Of a stretch of DNA of 64,000 bases, positions 26,326-34,860 are shown piece by piece; the first letter of the stretch is position 1, and each line of letters starts with the position of its first letter. The DNA lies in assembly GCF_003268475.1 (NCBI RefSeq), contig NZ_MCIF01000002.1, forward strand, positions 5,741,644 through 5,805,643, in the 5' to 3' direction. The DNA is from Thermogemmatispora tikiterensis. GTDB taxonomy: Bacteria > Chloroflexota > Ktedonobacteria > Ktedonobacterales > Ktedonobacteraceae. Both the position numbers and the translations under genes were made by a program. The notes below the pieces were generated by a model. The model ran no database searches, was not told where the DNA came from, and was given only the letters and a program-made list of their open reading frames with translations.

Positions 26326-26374
26326 GGAGGGCCTGTCTCCTGGCCTGGGACTGACGCCAGGAGACAGGCCCTCC
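26326..26374 (+). terminator. Perfect 19-bp intercistronic hairpin
   Basis: Arms 26326-26344 and 26356-26374 are perfectly complementary (19 bp) around an 11-base loop, in the gap between the binding protein and the first ATPase gene. No T-run. Such hairpins protect the 5' message and lower downstream expression in ABC operons. Confidence 0.7.
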
Positions 26375-26411
26375 CTCTGGCACGCTGTCGAGTCGAAACG
26401 GGAGAGCAACG

Positions 26412-27215
26412 ATGGAACCTGTCTTGCAGGTCGACTCCCTCTCGAAACGCTTCGGGAGCATTGTGGCGCTGGAACGCGTCTCATTTGCGCTGGAGGCTGG
26501 CACCATTCTGGGGCTGATTGGACCAAATGGCTCCGGCAAGACCACCTTGCTTAATACGCTGAATGGCCTCTATCGACCCGATAGCGGCGAGATCCGCTAT
26601 CTGGGCCGCCCAACGCGCAACCTGCGTCCCCATCAACTAGCCTTGTTAGGGATCAGCCGCACCTTTCAGAATGCGCGCGTCTTCCACACGCTCACCGTCA
26701 CCCAGAATATGCTGGTGTCGCTGGTGCATGCCCGCGTACATAGTGCCGAGGCCCAGGAGCGAGCGCGCCAGCTGCTAACCTTTGTCGGCCTGGAGCGCTA
26801 TCAGGCTCTGCCGGCCAGCGAGCTGTCGGGCGGCCAGCAGAAGCTGTTAGAGTTCGCTCGGGCTTTGATGACAGAGCCGCGGCTCGTGCTGATGGACGAA
26901 CCGTTTGGTGGCGTCCATCCCGAGATCAAGGCCCTGCTGCTGGAGCGCATCCGCGAGGCGCAGCAAGAGCGCCAGGTCTCCTTTATTATTGTCAGCCACG
27001 AGATCCCCGACCTGCTGAGCCTGGCGCGGACCATCATCTGCATGAGCTATGGGCGAATCATCGCCCGCGGTAGCCCGCAGGAGGTCAGCGAGCACCCCGA
27101 TGTGATCGCGGCCTATCTGGGCCATGCCGGGGGGCAGGCCCAGATCCAGACCTCGCCCTCGTCGCCAGTTTCGTCTTCTTCCTATTTTGAACAGGCAGGA
27201 GGGCATCCGTCATGA
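26412..27215 (+). CDS. livG: LIV-type ABC transporter ATPase (LivG-like)
   Basis: 267-aa nucleotide-binding subunit. Walker A GPNGSGKT (37-44), signature LSGGQQKLLEFARAL, Walker B LVLMDEPFGG and the H-loop SHE are intact. The RTFQNARVF segment after the Q-loop is typical of LivG. The C-terminal 25 residues are a Ser/Pro-rich tail. It overlaps the LivF-like gene by ATGA. Confidence 0.9.
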   Translation: MEPVLQVDSLSKRFGSIVALERVSFALEAGTILGLIGPNGSGKTTLLNTLNGLYRPDSGEIRYLGRPTRNLRPHQLALLGISRTFQNARVFHTLTVTQNMLVSLVHARVHSAEAQERARQLLTFVGLERYQALPASELSGGQQKLLEFARALMTEPRLVLMDEPFGGVHPEIKALLLERIREAQQERQVSFIIVSHEIPDLLSLARTIICMSYGRIIARGSPQEVSEHPDVIAAYLGHAGGQAQIQTSPSSPVSSSSYFEQAGGHPS

Positions 27216-28003
27216 TGAGGCACGCCGCCGACGTGCCGGCAGGCTCTGGCGCGCCCTCGCCCAATGGACTGGCGTCGAACGCCAACGCTGGCTTGAGCAT
27301 GCGCGGAGTCACTGCCGGCTACTATAGTCACGACCTGGTCTTGAACAACGTCAGCCTTAATGCGCGTCCGGGGAAAGTGACCGTGCTGCTGGGGCCAAAT
27401 GGCTCAGGCAAGTCGACAGCTTTGCGCGTTCTCTATGGCCTGCTCAGGCCGCGCAGCGGGCAAATCCTGCTCGACGGACGTGAGATCACCACGGTGCCGC
27501 CTCAGCGACGCCTGGCTCTGGGTATGGCTCTGCTGCCGCAGGGACGCTCGGTCTTTCCTGAGCTGACTGTGCAGGAGAACCTGGAGATCGGCGGCTGGCT
27601 CCTGGGGCGCGATCGCCGCCGCCTGGCCGCTGCGCTGGAGGCGGTCTACGCGCGCTATCCTTTGCTCAAGGAGTGGCGCCAGAAGCAGGCTGGCAGTCTG
27701 AGCGGTGGTCAGCAACGCCTGGTTGAAATTGGGCGCATGATGGTGGCCGATCCGCGTGTCATCCTGATCGATGAGCCTTCGGTGGGCCTGGCGCCTGTCA
27801 TCGTCGATCAGGTCTATGAGGAGATTGCCCGCCTTAAGGAAGAGCAGCGTACCATTCTCCTGGTCGATCAGAACGTGCGTGCCGCCGTGGCCCTGGCCGA
27901 TTATATCTACACGCTGGAATATGGTCGCAACAATCTGGAGGGCGAGCGCGGTGCCTTTGAGGACCGACTGGAGGCCCTGATCAAGAGCTGGCTGCGCTTT
28001 TAG
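27212..28003 (+). CDS. livF: LIV-type ABC transporter ATPase (LivF-like)
   Basis: 263-aa second nucleotide-binding subunit. Walker A GPNGSGKST begins at 61, LLPQGRSVFPELTVQENL is the LivF-type Q-loop region, followed by LSGGQQRLVEIGRMM and VILIDEPSVGLAP. The first 28 residues form an extra polar leader. Start overlaps LivG stop by 4 bases, so translation is coupled. The LivF-type H-loop position reads DQN, as in many LivF proteins. Confidence 0.9.
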   Translation: MMRHAADVPAGSGAPSPNGLASNANAGLSMRGVTAGYYSHDLVLNNVSLNARPGKVTVLLGPNGSGKSTALRVLYGLLRPRSGQILLDGREITTVPPQRRLALGMALLPQGRSVFPELTVQENLEIGGWLLGRDRRRLAAALEAVYARYPLLKEWRQKQAGSLSGGQQRLVEIGRMMVADPRVILIDEPSVGLAPVIVDQVYEEIARLKEEQRTILLVDQNVRAAVALADYIYTLEYGRNNLEGERGAFEDRLEALIKSWLRF

Positions 28004-28035
28004 TGCGGGAAGAGCAGAAGAGAAGGAGAAGCGCT

Positions 28036-28926
28036 ATGCTGACAACGATCAGCCTGTCGCTGCTGGTGCAGGCGCTGATCAATGGCCTGCTGCTCGGCCT
28101 AGTCTATACTCTGATTTCGCTCGGCCTGAGTCTGACGCTGGGCATTATGGGCGTGGTCAACGTCGCTCACAGCACGCTCATCATGCTTGGCTCCTATCTG
28201 GCCTTAGAGCTGCTGCAGCGCCTGGGCCTTGACCCCATCATCAGCGCCGTCATTGCTGTGCCAGTCTTTTTCCTGATCGGGGTTCTCTTAGAGCGGCTAC
28301 TGATCAGCCGTGTGGCGCGTACCTCGCAGACGACGGGCTTGCTGGTGCTCTTTGGGGTCCTGGTGGTTATCGAAGGGGCGGCGATCCTGCGCTGGACGAC
28401 CGATACGCAGGTGCTCTCGGTGAGCTATACCAATGCCTCCCTGACCCTCGCTGGCATTGCCATCGCTGTGCCACGACTGATTGCCGCCGCCATTGCTCTG
28501 GTCCTCGTCTGGCTCCTCGATACCTTTCTGCGCTCGACGCTCTACGGCAAGGCCATCCGCGCCATGGCCCAGAATCGCGATGCGGCCCGCATCTCGGGCA
28601 TTGATACCGATCGCCTCTCCTTGCTGGTCTTTGGTCTGGCTACGGCGACCGCCGGCGTTGGAGGCGTAGTACTGGCGATGATCTTTCCTTTTGATCCGCA
28701 GGACCACTATCGCTGGCTGGCCTGGGCCTTTCTGGTGGTGGTCATCGGCGGCCTGGGTAGCATCCGCAATACGCTGCTGGCCGGCCTGCTGATCGGTCTG
28801 ATCGAGACCGTGAGCAGCGTCCTCTTCCCTTTCCAGTATGTCTACTTCATTGTCTACCTGCTGCTGGTGGTCGCGCTGCTGGTGCGTGGCCAGGGCCTGG
28901 CTGGGAGCCAGAGTCGCGCGCTGTGA
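28036..28926 (+). CDS. livH: LIV-type ABC transporter permease (LivH-like)
   Basis: 296-aa integral membrane subunit with about eight hydrophobic segments. The start LVQALINGLLLGLVYTLISLGLSLTLGIMGVVNVAHS and the late GGLGSIRNTLLAGLLIGLIE are LivH hallmarks; the EAA-like loop GKAIRAMAQNRDAARISGID contacts the ATPases. ATG 28036 has AGAAGGAGA 7 bases upstream. Confidence 0.9.
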   Translation: MLTTISLSLLVQALINGLLLGLVYTLISLGLSLTLGIMGVVNVAHSTLIMLGSYLALELLQRLGLDPIISAVIAVPVFFLIGVLLERLLISRVARTSQTTGLLVLFGVLVVIEGAAILRWTTDTQVLSVSYTNASLTLAGIAIAVPRLIAAAIALVLVWLLDTFLRSTLYGKAIRAMAQNRDAARISGIDTDRLSLLVFGLATATAGVGGVVLAMIFPFDPQDHYRWLAWAFLVVVIGGLGSIRNTLLAGLLIGLIETVSSVLFPFQYVYFIVYLLLVVALLVRGQGLAGSQSRAL

Positions 28927-29012
28927 GGCAGACAGAGAGGCAGAGGTAAGGCGCCAGGAAGCGCCCTCTCAGGAGAGAGGACAAAACGAGAGCGAGCGGG
29001 AGGATGATTACT

Positions 29013-30026
29013 ATGAGTAGCGCGCTGCTTGAACAGGTGACGGCGAGGACACGCTGGCGGCGCTGGCTCTATCGCGGACTGGGTGCGGCGGCGGCAGTGG
29101 GTCTGCTGGCGGTGCTGGGCGTCTTGATCCCTTTGGACTGGGTGACGACCCTCTCTGCGGTCTTTATGTATATCTTGCTGGCGGAGAGCTGGAATATTCT
29201 GGGAGGCTACGCCGGCTATCTCAATTTCGGGATGGTGACCTTTTTTGGCGTTGGCGCCTATACCGCCGGGGTCCTCTGCACGCAGTACAATGTCCATCCT
29301 TTGCTGACCATTCCTTTGGCAGGAGTGATGGCGACAGTGGTGGCGCTGCTGGTGGGTGTGCCGGCGCTGCGCCTGCGTGGGGTCTACTTTGCGATCCTGA
29401 CTCTCATTATCAGCTTCCTGACCCAGGTGCTGGTCACGAACCTGGACATTACGGGCGGCGCCAGCGGAATCTATATGCCATCGCTGCCTTTCGACCCCTT
29501 TACAAACGAGCAGATCTTCTACTACGCCTTTCTGGGCCTGATGCTGCTGGCGGTGCTGCTGGCCTTCATCATCGAACGCTCGCGCTTTGGCTACGCCCTG
29601 GTGGCCATCCGTGAAGATGAGGACCCGGCGGAGATCCTGGGAGTGCATACGACCTGGCTGAAGACGCAGGCCCTGCTGCTGGGGGCCTTTCTGGCTGGCG
29701 TTGCCGGGGCGATCTATGCCTTCCATACGAGCTATATTGAGCCGCAAGGGACCTTTAGTCTGGACATTTCCATCGATGTGGTGCTGATGAGTCTGGTCGG
29801 AGGTCTGGGCACCTGGCAGGGGCCGGTGATTGGGGTACCGCTGATGCTGGTGACGGCTCAGGTACTGCGCATTCTGGCCGGGGAACTGCCATTTCTCGGG
29901 TCCACCATCCCACCGGAGTTTGACCGGGTGGTCTTTGGAATCATCCTGATTCTGGTGGCACTCCTGGCCCCCTATGGCGTCATGGGCCTGGTGCGTCGCG
30001 TGCGGGGACGCCGCTTGACAGTCTAG
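29013..30026 (+). CDS. livM: LIV-type ABC transporter permease (LivM-like)
   Basis: 337-aa second permease with about nine hydrophobic segments. LAESWNILGGYAGYLNFGMVTFFGVGAYT and GGLGTWQGPVIGVPLML are family motifs, and the cytosolic EAA-like loop is GYALVAIREDEDPAEILGVHTT. ATG 29013 is favoured over 29004 because GGGAGG is then 9 bases upstream. Last gene of the operon; the ADH pseudogene follows after 90 bases. Confidence 0.9.
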   Translation: MSSALLEQVTARTRWRRWLYRGLGAAAAVGLLAVLGVLIPLDWVTTLSAVFMYILLAESWNILGGYAGYLNFGMVTFFGVGAYTAGVLCTQYNVHPLLTIPLAGVMATVVALLVGVPALRLRGVYFAILTLIISFLTQVLVTNLDITGGASGIYMPSLPFDPFTNEQIFYYAFLGLMLLAVLLAFIIERSRFGYALVAIREDEDPAEILGVHTTWLKTQALLLGAFLAGVAGAIYAFHTSYIEPQGTFSLDISIDVVLMSLVGGLGTWQGPVIGVPLMLVTAQVLRILAGELPFLGSTIPPEFDRVVFGIILILVALLAPYGVMGLVRRVRGRRLTV

Positions 30027-30118
30027 GTTAGGTCTCTCTTCGGGGTTGGGGCTATGAGGCGATAAAGGCAAGAAAAAGGATAGGAATAGATAAAGAGCGG
30101 GAGAGGAGGTCGGCAGCC

Positions 30119-31201
30119 ATGAAGGCAGCGAGCTATTATGATCGTGGGGATGTGCGCATTGAAGAGGTCCCCGAACCGGGAACGCCGGGCGAGGGCGAGG
30201 TCTTATTGCAGGTGCTGCGTGCGGGCATCTGTGGCACCGACGTGGCAGAGTTCTTACGTCAACGACCCCTGGCTCAAGCCAGGGGCTTGCCCGCAGCCTC
30301 GTCGGCCCGGGCTTCGGGGCTGGTTGACGGCAGCCCACTGCCCCGTAGGACAGGACAGCACTGCGGCTGGGTTGACCCGCCTGTCCCCCGCCGGGTGAGG
30401 TGAAGCCGTTGCTGACTCACAGGTCAGTGCCTTGAGGCCTCGCAAGGCGAGGATAGCATGAGAGAGACTGCCATGTCAACCGCCGGCAGAGAGCCAGAGG
30501 AGGCGGCACACCTTTATGGACCACATTTTGCGCCTCTGCAGGAGCGCCATCCCTTCAGCGGCCATCAGGGACCGCTGATTCTGGGCCATGAGTTCATGGG
30601 GCGCGTTGTGGCCCTCGGCCCTGGAGTGGTAGAGCTGGCTGTTGGTCAGCGGGTAGCGGTCGGCGCAGGGATGTGCTATCCGGTGCCAGAGGGCTGTAGC
30701 GATGAGGCGGCGGCTCGCGCCCTGGAACCTGCCCTGCTGATCGCTGTCGATGTTGATGCCCGACGACTGGAGCGGGCGGCTGTACTTGGGGCCAGCCAGC
30801 TGGTCCAGGCCGGTGCCGAGGATGTGCTGCAGGCGCTGAGACAGTTGACCGACGGCGAAGGCCCGGAGCTGGTGATCGAAGCCTCGGGGGCTGCCTCGGC
30901 CCCAGCGCTGGCCCTGGCTGCAGCCCAGCGCGGTGGGCGTGTCTTACTCGTGGGCCTTCAGGCCGAGCCACGGGCTCTGGATCTGCATGCAGCGGTCGTG
31001 CGCGAGATAGAGCTGCTCACGACCAACGCCCATGTCAGCCCCGTCGATCTGCCCGAAGCCCTGGCCCTTCTGAGTCGGGAGGAGCTGGCAAAGCAGGTCA
31101 TCGATCGTGTGATTCCGCTGGAGCGCCTCGTTCCTGATGGCTTGCTGGCTCTGGCGGAAGGGCAGGCCCACGGCAAGATTTTGCTCGATCCCCAGAGCTG
31201 A
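30119..31201 (+). pseudogene. Zn-dependent alcohol dehydrogenase, IS-interrupted and internally deleted
   Basis: MDR-family dehydrogenase (threonine/butanediol dehydrogenase type). The 5' part (30119-30257) reads MKAASYYDRGDVRIEEVPEPG...GICGTDVAEFL, and the rest resumes at about 30515 with YGPHFAPLQERHPFSGHQGPLILGHEF. The two are separated by a roughly 257-base IS200/IS605 derivative; removing it restores EFL-YGPHF in frame. Even so the gene is dead: the structural zinc lobe is missing after RVAVGAG, and the glycine-rich part of the Rossmann fold is missing before LIAVDVDARRLE. The 3' part alone is open from 30458. Confidence 0.88.
30258..30514 (-). mobile_element. Non-autonomous IS200/IS605 derivative (palindrome-ended, about 257 bp)
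   Basis: On the minus strand the last about 100 bases (30359-30258) match the tnpB 3' end and right end of the copies at 9200-9316 and 1-256, including hairpin CCCCTGGCT / AGCCAGGGG (30266-30285). The other side has its own hairpin CCTCGC-AAG-GCGAGG (30438-30452), a candidate left end. Nearly all of tnpB is deleted. The left-hand flank in the gene is TTAC (30254-30257). The outer boundary at 30514 is inferred from restoration of the dehydrogenase frame, not from a second copy. Confidence 0.75.
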
Positions 31202-31454
31202 GTGGCTGGCCCGCCGCTTCTGCTGCCCGGCTCAAGATCCAGACCCAGGCCAGACTGGGCTGAGACTTGCCAGGCACGACCTTGCTCTGCTATCCTGAAG
31301 CAAAGAGGCAAAACAGGCGGGACCGCCCAGCAGACAGGCTCTGAAGAGATCTTGGGCAGCATAGCACGAAATTGGTGGCGTTGCTACCGCTGCGGAGGGT
31401 GGTCTCATCATCTGAGCGAAATGCTGTCATTGCAGCGAAGAGGAGAGCAAAGTC
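31202..31454. other. Intergenic region before methyltransferase
   Basis: 250 bases with no recognised element. GCAGCGAAGAGGAGAGC just before 31455 supplies the ribosome binding site. Confidence 0.4.
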
Positions 31455-32339
31455 ATGGCTTCCCCTGATGAGCAGGACGTGGCCGGGCAAGAGGCCGGCG
31501 CAGGCTCAACCTATCATATTGATACCGAGCAGGCCGCCGAGCTGGCGCGCCTCATGCAGCAGAATCGTCTGGCGATCGAGGCAATGGGGGGCATCTTCCC
31601 CGAAGAGCTGGCTCTCCCGCAGGGGGGGCGTGTCCTCGACCTGGCCTGTGGACCTGGGGGCTGGGTCCTGGAGGGGGCCTTTCTCTATCCCCAGGCTGAC
31701 TTCATCGGAGTCGATATCAGCGCGAGCATGATCGAATATGCGCGCGCCCAGGCCCAATCGCGGCGTCTGGAGAACGCCAGCTTCCTGGTGATGGATGTCA
31801 TGAAGCCGATGTCTTTCCCCGACGCCTCCTTTGATGTCATCAACGGTCGTCTGCTAAGCAGCTTCATGCTGCCAGCGGCCTGGCCTGAGCTGCTCAAAGA
31901 GTGCTGGCGCCTGCTCAAACCTGGCGGCGTTCTCTGTCTCACAGACACCGAGGGGCCGCTGACCAACAGCGAGGCGACCGAGCGCTTTTTCGCCTTAGGC
32001 TTTCAGGCCCTCAAACGCGCCGGCCAGAGCTTTTCCCCGGACGGGCGTCATATTGGCATCACCCCACAACTGGCACCTTTCCTGCGCCAGGCTGGCTTCG
32101 AGCAGGTGCGTCTGCGGGCCAGTGCCCTGGACTGGTCCAGCGAATCGCCGGCTCACTACAGCTTCTTCAAGGACGTCATGATTTTGCTCGAGGTCTCGCG
32201 CCCCTTTCTGATTCAGATGGGCCTGGCTACCGCAGAAGAGCTAGAGCGTCTGGCCCAGCAGGCCCTGGCAGAGATGCAGGCCGACGATTTCCGCGGCCTG
32301 GTGGTGGCCGTGGTGGCCTGGGGGCGCAAGCCGGCCTGA
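31455..32339 (+). CDS. Class I SAM-dependent methyltransferase, paralogue 1
   Basis: 294-aa methyltransferase. Motif I is VLDLACGPGGWVLE, followed by GVDISASMIEYARAQA (acidic loop), MDVMKPMSFPDASFDVINGR and the post-motif LLKECWRLLKPGGVLCLTDTE. It starts with a short leader containing STYHIDTEQAAELARLMQQNRL. About 60% of positions look shared with the two genes at 50002-50898 and 50998-51891, with identical architecture. Substrate unknown; small-molecule or quinone-type methylation are options. Confidence 0.9.
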   Translation: MASPDEQDVAGQEAGAGSTYHIDTEQAAELARLMQQNRLAIEAMGGIFPEELALPQGGRVLDLACGPGGWVLEGAFLYPQADFIGVDISASMIEYARAQAQSRRLENASFLVMDVMKPMSFPDASFDVINGRLLSSFMLPAAWPELLKECWRLLKPGGVLCLTDTEGPLTNSEATERFFALGFQALKRAGQSFSPDGRHIGITPQLAPFLRQAGFEQVRLRASALDWSSESPAHYSFFKDVMILLEVSRPFLIQMGLATAEELERLAQQALAEMQADDFRGLVVAVVAWGRKPA

Positions 32340-32387
32340 TCTGAATACGCCCACCCTGAGCGAGCTGGGTCAGGCAGACCAGGCCAG

Positions 32388-33887
32388 TCACGGCCCCAGG
32401 GGGGTACCCGTCTCACGCCCGCGCGCCAGCAGCTCCAGATAGCGTGCATAGAGCGCAGCACAGCGGGCCTGTTGCTCGCCTGGTGTCGTAACCACACTGC
32501 GGGCCGGAGCCAGCCGGGCCAGCTCCTGGCCCTCGCTCCAGACGCCGGCAGCCAGGCCACCCAGGAGAGCCGCCCCCCGAGCGGTAGTCTCTGCCGCCTC
32601 CAACGACAGCAGAGGGCGACCCAGAAGATCGGCGAGCAGCTGGCGCCAGGCTGGGTGCAGGCTGCCGCCACCAGCAACCAGGAGGCTGCTGACCTCACCG
32701 GCTCCGGGAAGACGCTCCAGGGCCAGACGGATACCGCAGGCTACTCCCTCCAGAGCGGAGCGCAGCAGGTGAGCGCGACTGTGCTCCAGGCGTAGCCCCA
32801 CAAAGGCCCCTGTCTGCGGCCCGTTGTAGTGGGGACGCTCGGGGGTCAGCGTGGGCAGAAAGGTCAGGCCCTCGGCCCCTGGCGGGACCTGCTCCAGGCT
32901 GGCATAGACCTCCGACCACTCGGCGTGCAGTTGACGCCGCAGCCAGTCGAGGACCAGCCCGGCATTCTGGACTGCCGCCATCCGGTACCAGTGACGTCCG
33001 TCGGCAGCGCGATAGAGGTGGGTACGCAGGGTAGGATCGGGCTGCGGCTCCTCGCAGAGCAGCACTAGCTGCGCTCCCGTTCCCAGGCTTAGCAAGAGCG
33101 TGCCCGGCGCCAGGACCCCCGCGCCCAGCAGAGCGGCGGCCACATCGGCGGCTCCAGTGGCGACGGGGAGGCCGCTGGGCAGCTCCAAAGCCGCCGCCGC
33201 CTCCGAAGAGAGGGTACCGGCCTGAGCCGCCGAAGGAAGCAGCGGGGGCAGCAGGTCGAAGCGCAAGCCCAGAGCGGCAATGACCTCCTCGGCCCAGCGA
33301 TCAGCCGGCAGGTCGTAGAGCAGCGTCGCCGAGGCATCGCTGGCCTCCGTTACCAGGCCGCTTGTCACCTCTGTCGTCGAGCGGCGCGCCGTCAGACGCA
33401 GGCGCAGCCAGTCTTTAGGTAAGAGCGCCCGCGCAGAGCGCGCGTAGCAGGCTGGCTCATGCTCGGCAAGCCAGCAGAGTAGAGGGCCGGCCATGCCCGG
33501 CACGAGCGGGTTGGCCAGGCGCTGCCGCAAGGCGCTGGGCAGAGCGCGAAACCGGGCGAGGACCTTCTCGGCGCGACGGTCGGGCCAGAGCATGGCAGCG
33601 CGCGTTGGCTGCCCATCGGCTGCCACCATGACAACGCCGTGCATCTGGCCGGCCAGGCCCACACCTGCGATCCGGCACTGCGGCGCTCGCTCGCGCGCCT
33701 CGCGCACGGCCAGCCGGGTCGCGCGCCACCAGTCGGCGGGGATGCTCTCGGCCCAGCCTGGCCGCCGCGTCAACAGGGCGTACTCAGCCCGACCCTCGCC
33801 CAGCAGGCGCCCCTCCAGGTCGAGGATGACCGCTTTGACGGCACTCGTGCCCAGGTCGATCCCGAGTAATGCGGTCGTTGCTCCCAT
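32388..33887 (-). CDS. xylB: FGGY sugar kinase, xylulokinase-like
   Basis: 499-aa carbohydrate kinase. The N-terminal phosphate-binding LLGIDLGTSAVKAVILD, substrate-domain GLAGQMHGVV and the C-terminal ATP-binding LLVAGGGSLHPAWRQLLADLLGRPL are intact. The MHG motif favours xylulokinase. ATG 33887 has AAGGA 7 bases upstream. It lies just downstream of iolB on the same strand (97-base gap), suggesting a small pentose/inositol operon; other FGGY substrates are possible. Confidence 0.88.
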   Translation of the reverse strand: MGATTALLGIDLGTSAVKAVILDLEGRLLGEGRAEYALLTRRPGWAESIPADWWRATRLAVREARERAPQCRIAGVGLAGQMHGVVMVAADGQPTRAAMLWPDRRAEKVLARFRALPSALRQRLANPLVPGMAGPLLCWLAEHEPACYARSARALLPKDWLRLRLTARRSTTEVTSGLVTEASDASATLLYDLPADRWAEEVIAALGLRFDLLPPLLPSAAQAGTLSSEAAAALELPSGLPVATGAADVAAALLGAGVLAPGTLLLSLGTGAQLVLLCEEPQPDPTLRTHLYRAADGRHWYRMAAVQNAGLVLDWLRRQLHAEWSEVYASLEQVPPGAEGLTFLPTLTPERPHYNGPQTGAFVGLRLEHSRAHLLRSALEGVACGIRLALERLPGAGEVSSLLVAGGGSLHPAWRQLLADLLGRPLLSLEAAETTARGAALLGGLAAGVWSEGQELARLAPARSVVTTPGEQQARCAALYARYLELLARGRETGTPLGP

Positions 33888-33984
33888 CGTGGCATCCTTT
33901 CCTGTCACTTACTCTTCCTTTCCCACTTTCCGAGCTGGCTGGCCCCAGCCTGGCACCTGGTTGCCAGACCCTCTGGTGCCGGCC

Positions 33985-34860
33985 TCAGCTGCTGCGAACC
34001 GAGGTCCCCGAACCCGGGCGCAGCACAGTGCCCATAATCGAGCCAGAGGGAGGCAGCAGACGCCGAAAAGCCGCATCGACCTGGTACTGCCAGACGCGAC
34101 GTGGCCCGGCCATGACGTTGAGATAGTACAGGTCACAGCCCGGCACCGCCGCCACCGTATGGTAGCCGCGCGGCACCAGCACCAGCTCGCCGTCGTGTAC
34201 CGTCATGGTCTCGTCCAGCCCGTCGTAGGTGTAGACACGCTGAATGGCAAAGCCGTCCGCCGGCTGGATATGGTGATAATAGGTCTCCTCAAGATAGGAC
34301 TCGTGCGGCGGATTCTCGCTATCGTGCTTGTGGGGGGGAAACGATGACCAGTTGCCGCCCGGAGTAATCACCTCGACGGCGATCAGCCGCTCAGCCTCCT
34401 GGTCGGTGTCCAGAATATGACGAATGCGGCGCTCGGTCTGACCGGAGCCACGAATCTCCAGGCTGATATCGGCAGGCCCGATCAGCCGCGCCGGCAGATG
34501 CTGCTCGGTTGCAGGCGCCGCGGCAACGGCGATCTCCATCGCCTCGGAGCGACAGATGATCTCGTAATGCCCATCGACAGAGAGATAAAGGGCGTAGGGA
34601 GAGCGGTCGTCAAAGACGCTCAGGCGCTCGCCTACTTCCCCCAGCGCCTGGCCGTTCAGCCAGGCTGCGCCTACGCCCGTCAGAATCAGCACCAGAGTCT
34701 CCTGACCTTCTGCTGTCCCACGGAGGCGCTGGCCCGAGCGCAGGTGGTAAACCGTAAACGATACATACTGCCAGCCAGCCGAGGCAGGGGTCACGGCTAA
34801 CCGGGCCTGCGGCTCCTCAGCCTGGGCCAGCCTTGATGTTGGACGAATAAGCAAACCCAT
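33985..34860 (-). CDS. iolB: 5-deoxy-glucuronate isomerase (IolB)
   Basis: 291-aa cupin enzyme of myo-inositol breakdown. Metal-binding cupin stretch FPPHKHDSENPPHESYLEETYYHHI and the later VPRGYHTVAAVPGCDLYYLNVMAG are characteristic of IolB/KduI. ATG 34860 follows GAGGGAG with 6-base spacing. No other iol genes (iolG, iolE, iolD, iolC) are in the window, so the pathway must be completed elsewhere or the enzyme is used differently. Confidence 0.9.
   Translation of the reverse strand: MGLLIRPTSRLAQAEEPQARLAVTPASAGWQYVSFTVYHLRSGQRLRGTAEGQETLVLILTGVGAAWLNGQALGEVGERLSVFDDRSPYALYLSVDGHYEIICRSEAMEIAVAAAPATEQHLPARLIGPADISLEIRGSGQTERRIRHILDTDQEAERLIAVEVITPGGNWSSFPPHKHDSENPPHESYLEETYYHHIQPADGFAIQRVYTYDGLDETMTVHDGELVLVPRGYHTVAAVPGCDLYYLNVMAGPRRVWQYQVDAAFRRLLPPSGSIMGTVLRPGSGTSVRSS

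Noticed and set aside
28854-30338. 494-codon frame opposite livM, running into the IS derivative
   Set aside because: His/Gln-rich antisense shadow; the permease frame is conserved and has TM segments.
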